DNA of 64,000 bases from Aureococcus anophagefferens (lineage: Eukaryota > Sar > Pelagophyceae > Pelagomonadales > Pelagomonadaceae). Made by a program: the position numbers and the translations under genes. The stretch covers positions 2,101,699 through 2,165,698 of the forward strand of contig NW_008705566.1 of the NCBI RefSeq assembly GCF_000186865.1, read 5' to 3'. The notes under the pieces were generated by a model. It worked only from the letters and a program-made list of their open reading frames with translations, was not told the origin of the DNA and did not search any database. How positions within the stretch are numbered: the stretch's first letter is position 1; every line of letters starts with the position of its first letter. This document shows, piece after piece, positions 61,496-64,000 of this stretch.

Positions 61496-64000
61496 TTACT
61501 TCTCCAGCACCACGGAAACATCGTCGTCGTCGTCGGGCCAGAACGCCGCCGGCCCCTGGCTCCCGGGCGGCGACCGCGGGATGTCCGGCGGGTCGAGGAG
61601 CTCGTCGTCCGAGCCGCCGTCGTCGTCGGCGACGTCCAGCGCCGCGGTGTCGCCCTCGTCGCGGATCCAGCGCGCGGCGTCGCCGTCGGACTCGCGCTTC
61701 GACTCGGCGCGCTGGACGCCCTCCGCGTCGCGGAAGCCCTCGAAGGCGAGGGAGAAGTGGCGCTTCGACCGCTCGTCGCGGCGGAGCGCGCGGCGCGCGC
61801 GGCGGCCCGGGTCGAGGCGCCGCCGGAGCGCGTAGGCCGCGCGCGACGCGGCGAAGAGCAGTCCGAGCACGAGGAAGAGGCCGAGGAGGAGCACGGCCAG
61901 CACGACCGTCGACAGGTGCCGCGAGAAGGCCGCGCGGTCCAGCGCGCCCTGGAGCCGCGACGCCGCGGCCATGAGGACGACGTTGCACGCCTCCTCGATG
62001 GCGATGTCCTGGAGCTCGCCGTGGAGGGCCGTGAAGCCCGCCCAGAACGCGAGGAGCGCGGCGTAGTACGCCGGCGCGCGCCACGCGAGACCGTCGCCGA
62101 GGTCCGCGAGGTAGTCGGACCGCCAGAGCGGCGACGCGGCGCGGAACGCGGCGTTGCGCGCCGCGTGGCCCGGCTCGAGGAGCTCCGGCTCGCCGAGGTC
62201 CCAGGCCGCGGCCGCGGCGACGCGCGCGGCGACCGCGGCCGCGCCGCGGCGGCCGGCGGCCGCGCGGCGCCGCGCGAGGCGGTCCGCGCCCGCGGCCAGC
62301 GCCGTCGCGCGGCGCTTGAGCACCGGCGGCGTCGCACCGCCGCGGTCCGCGACGCTCGCGGGCACGGGCAGCCCCACGGACCGGAACGACGCGTCCGCGG
62401 ACCGCGCGAGCAGGTCCGCGGGCCCGAGGAACGCGCCGGCCTCGCGGAACGGCAGCACGAGCCGCACGGGGTCCCGGTAGTGCTCGAGCTTCGCCCAGAC
62501 GAGGAGCGGGATCGCGCACTCGACGGCCACGATCCGCAGCGGCTCCAGGAGCCCGAAGACGAAGAGGACCGCGCAGAGCGCGTCGACCCACCACGTAAAG
62601 GGGGTGTCCGCGTCGCGCGCGAGGCCGAAGACGAGGAGCTGCCAGGCGACGCCGCCGGCGACGCCGAAGACGGCGCCGGCGCCGGCGACGCGGACTTTCC
62701 ACGCGACGCCGGGGTCGACGACCTCCCGCCGGTCGTAGCCGCCGACGGACCGCTCCAGCACGCGCCGCTCCCGCCGGTCCAGGAACTCGAAGCGCCGCAC
62801 GTGGTAGACGATGGCGCAGACGACGTCGTGCGACTCGTCGCCGGCGGCCGCGTCGACGGCGCCCGCGGCGTCGACGGCGTCGCGCGCCGCGGTCTTGAGG
62901 ATTCTGAACGCGCGCTCCGCGAACGGGAGCCGCCAGTGCGCCCGCTCCGGGTGGAGGGCCCAGCGCGCCTCCAGCGCCGCCCGCAGGCGCCGGAGCTGCG
63001 CGTCCGCCGGCTGCTCCGCGAGCGCGTCCACGAGCTCCTGGCGGCGCCGTAAGATATGTCGCAGGAGCGCGGGCAGCGCGCGCGCGGCCTCGGCGTCGAC
63101 GTCGCCCGCCGCGCACCGGAACTCATCCTCCGCCCCACCGGCGTAGCCCGCGGCGTCGTCGGACCGCCGCAGCGCCGCGCGCAGCTCCGCGAAGAGCGCC
63201 GCGGCCGCGTCGCGGCGCGCCGCGAAGCCGTCGCCGAGTGGCGCGGACGGCGCGCCCGGCCGCTCGGGCCCGACGCGCGCCCGCGGCGCCGTCGGCCGGA
63301 ACACGACGCGCTCGCAGAGCCATTCGAGCGCCGCGAGGGACGGCAGGTAGAGCGCGACCGCTAAAACCGTGAGCCGGAGCCGCAGCGCCGCGTCGCGCGC
63401 GTCCGGCGGCGCCAACGCGCACGCCGGTTCCACCGCCGCGTCGTAGGCGCAGAGCCGCCGGTCGCGGAAGACGGGCGACCGCAGGGCCTCGCAGGTGACC
63501 GGGTCGTCGGACCGCGACGCGCAGACCCCGTCGGGGAACGCGAGCTCGTAGAAGAGCGCCTCCGCGTAGAGGACGCCCAGCACGGCGAGGAAGAAGACGA
63601 ACGCGCGCGACGGCCGGCTCCGCGACGGGTGCCACGTCAGGACGTTCAGCAGGCCGTGGTGCCGCAGGAGCGCGTCCCACACAAAGCGCCGCGGCGTCGC
63701 GAGCTCGCGCATGAAGCGGGGCAGCGACGCGGCGACGAGCTCCGCGTGCGTCTCGTCGCGCGGCCGCGTCGTCGGCCTCGACGACCGCGAACTTCGACGT
63801 CGTCCGCCGGTACGCGTCGCGCTCCGCCGCGCCGGCCCGCGCGTCGGCGGCGGCGCCCCAGGCGCCGAGCAGCGCGCAGAAGGCGGCGACGCCGGCCAGC
63901 GTCGCGAGGAGGAGCCCGTTCCGCGCGACGACGCGGTCGCTCAGGCCCTCCTCCGCCAGGAGCTCGCGGTAGTAGGTCGCGTAGACCTCGTCCGTCGTCG
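61496..64000 (-). CDS. Large multipass membrane protein, polycystin/REJ-type-like (cut by right edge; apparent frameshift)
   Basis: The frame ends at a TAA at 61496. From 63712 leftwards it reads MRELATPRRFVWDALLRHHG, then LLNVLTWHPSRSRPSRAFVF and FLAVLGVLYAEALFYELAFP. This 'LL....H....SR..R......LG.L....LFY' start of a membrane block is typical of the 7TM part of polycystin-1/REJ-like proteins. Further helices and a Ser/Asp-rich tail follow. Coding continues to the right of 63712 (THAELVAASLPRF). At about 63755 it passes to another frame (YREL..., NGLLLATLAGVAAFCALLGA, TSKFAVVEADDAAA), as if one base were missing. The family call is tentative. Confidence 0.6.

Noticed and set aside
1..64000. 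Prokaryotic operons, ribosome binding sites, tRNA or rRNA genes
   Set aside because: Gene families and introns are eukaryotic; no cloverleaf or rRNA-like sequence was recognised by eye. A covariance-model scan would be decisive.

Overview
This is a very GC-rich, gene-dense nuclear window from a eukaryotic alga. The best fit is a pelagophyte stramenopile of the Aureococcus/Pelagomonas kind. The reasons are: few introns; neighbouring genes separated by 2 to 100 bp; a heterokont-style plastid presequence (signal peptide followed by a Gly-Phe transit start) at 5440; eukaryote-only families (PRC1/MAP65, CEP83, cystinosin, MAPK, LOTUS, SRA/YDG, PHD); and 'introner' introns with target-site duplications, known from Aureococcus. 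The assignment is an inference, because no rRNA or organelle marker lies in the window.

Layout. 1-10 kb: arrestin-like gene (cut by the left edge), UNC93-type transporter, USP-like protein, a repeat-rich stretch with a CS-domain exon, a plastid-targeted protein, and an OSCA/TMEM63 channel. 10-14.5 kb: a small two-exon gene, a 1.3-kb minisatellite, and poorly resolved sequence. 14.5-24 kb: CEP83-like coiled coil, PDZ protein, an RIIa-like gene with one introner, a striking AlkB-SRA-ePHD-PHD fusion, and a TPR protein. 24-37.7 kb: multipass membrane protein, PRC1/MAP65, an 18-residue PPxY repeat protein, SH3b/F-box-like protein, GCK protein, CASTOR/POLLUX channel, PLC-like phosphodiesterase and GST-like protein. 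37.7-47.5 kb: a LOTUS/RRM protein, a hairpin array, an AP2/SANT/zinc protein, cystinosin and an IQ-motif protein. 47.8-52.1 kb: an A-T-R-R reductase resembling glycine betaine reductase. A 50-N gap follows at 52217-52266. 52.5-64 kb: ankyrin protein, two small ORFs, a MYND/RING/Sel1 protein, a PH-MAPK fusion with three introners, an ammonium transporter and a large membrane protein cut by the right edge.

Common themes. The five best-defined introns (one arrestin, one RIIa, three MAPK) share one signature. Each is flanked by an 8-bp duplication, and 4 further bases of the element stay in the exon, so each insertion adds exactly 12 nt (4 codons) and keeps the frame. Convergent genes end within a few bases of each other, in one case with overlapping stop codons. 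Several divergent pairs share 66-79 bp of upstream DNA. Many upstream regions carry fresh tandem duplications. Long open frames on the opposite strands are products of GC-rich codon use and are not annotated. Starts were placed at real ATG codons.
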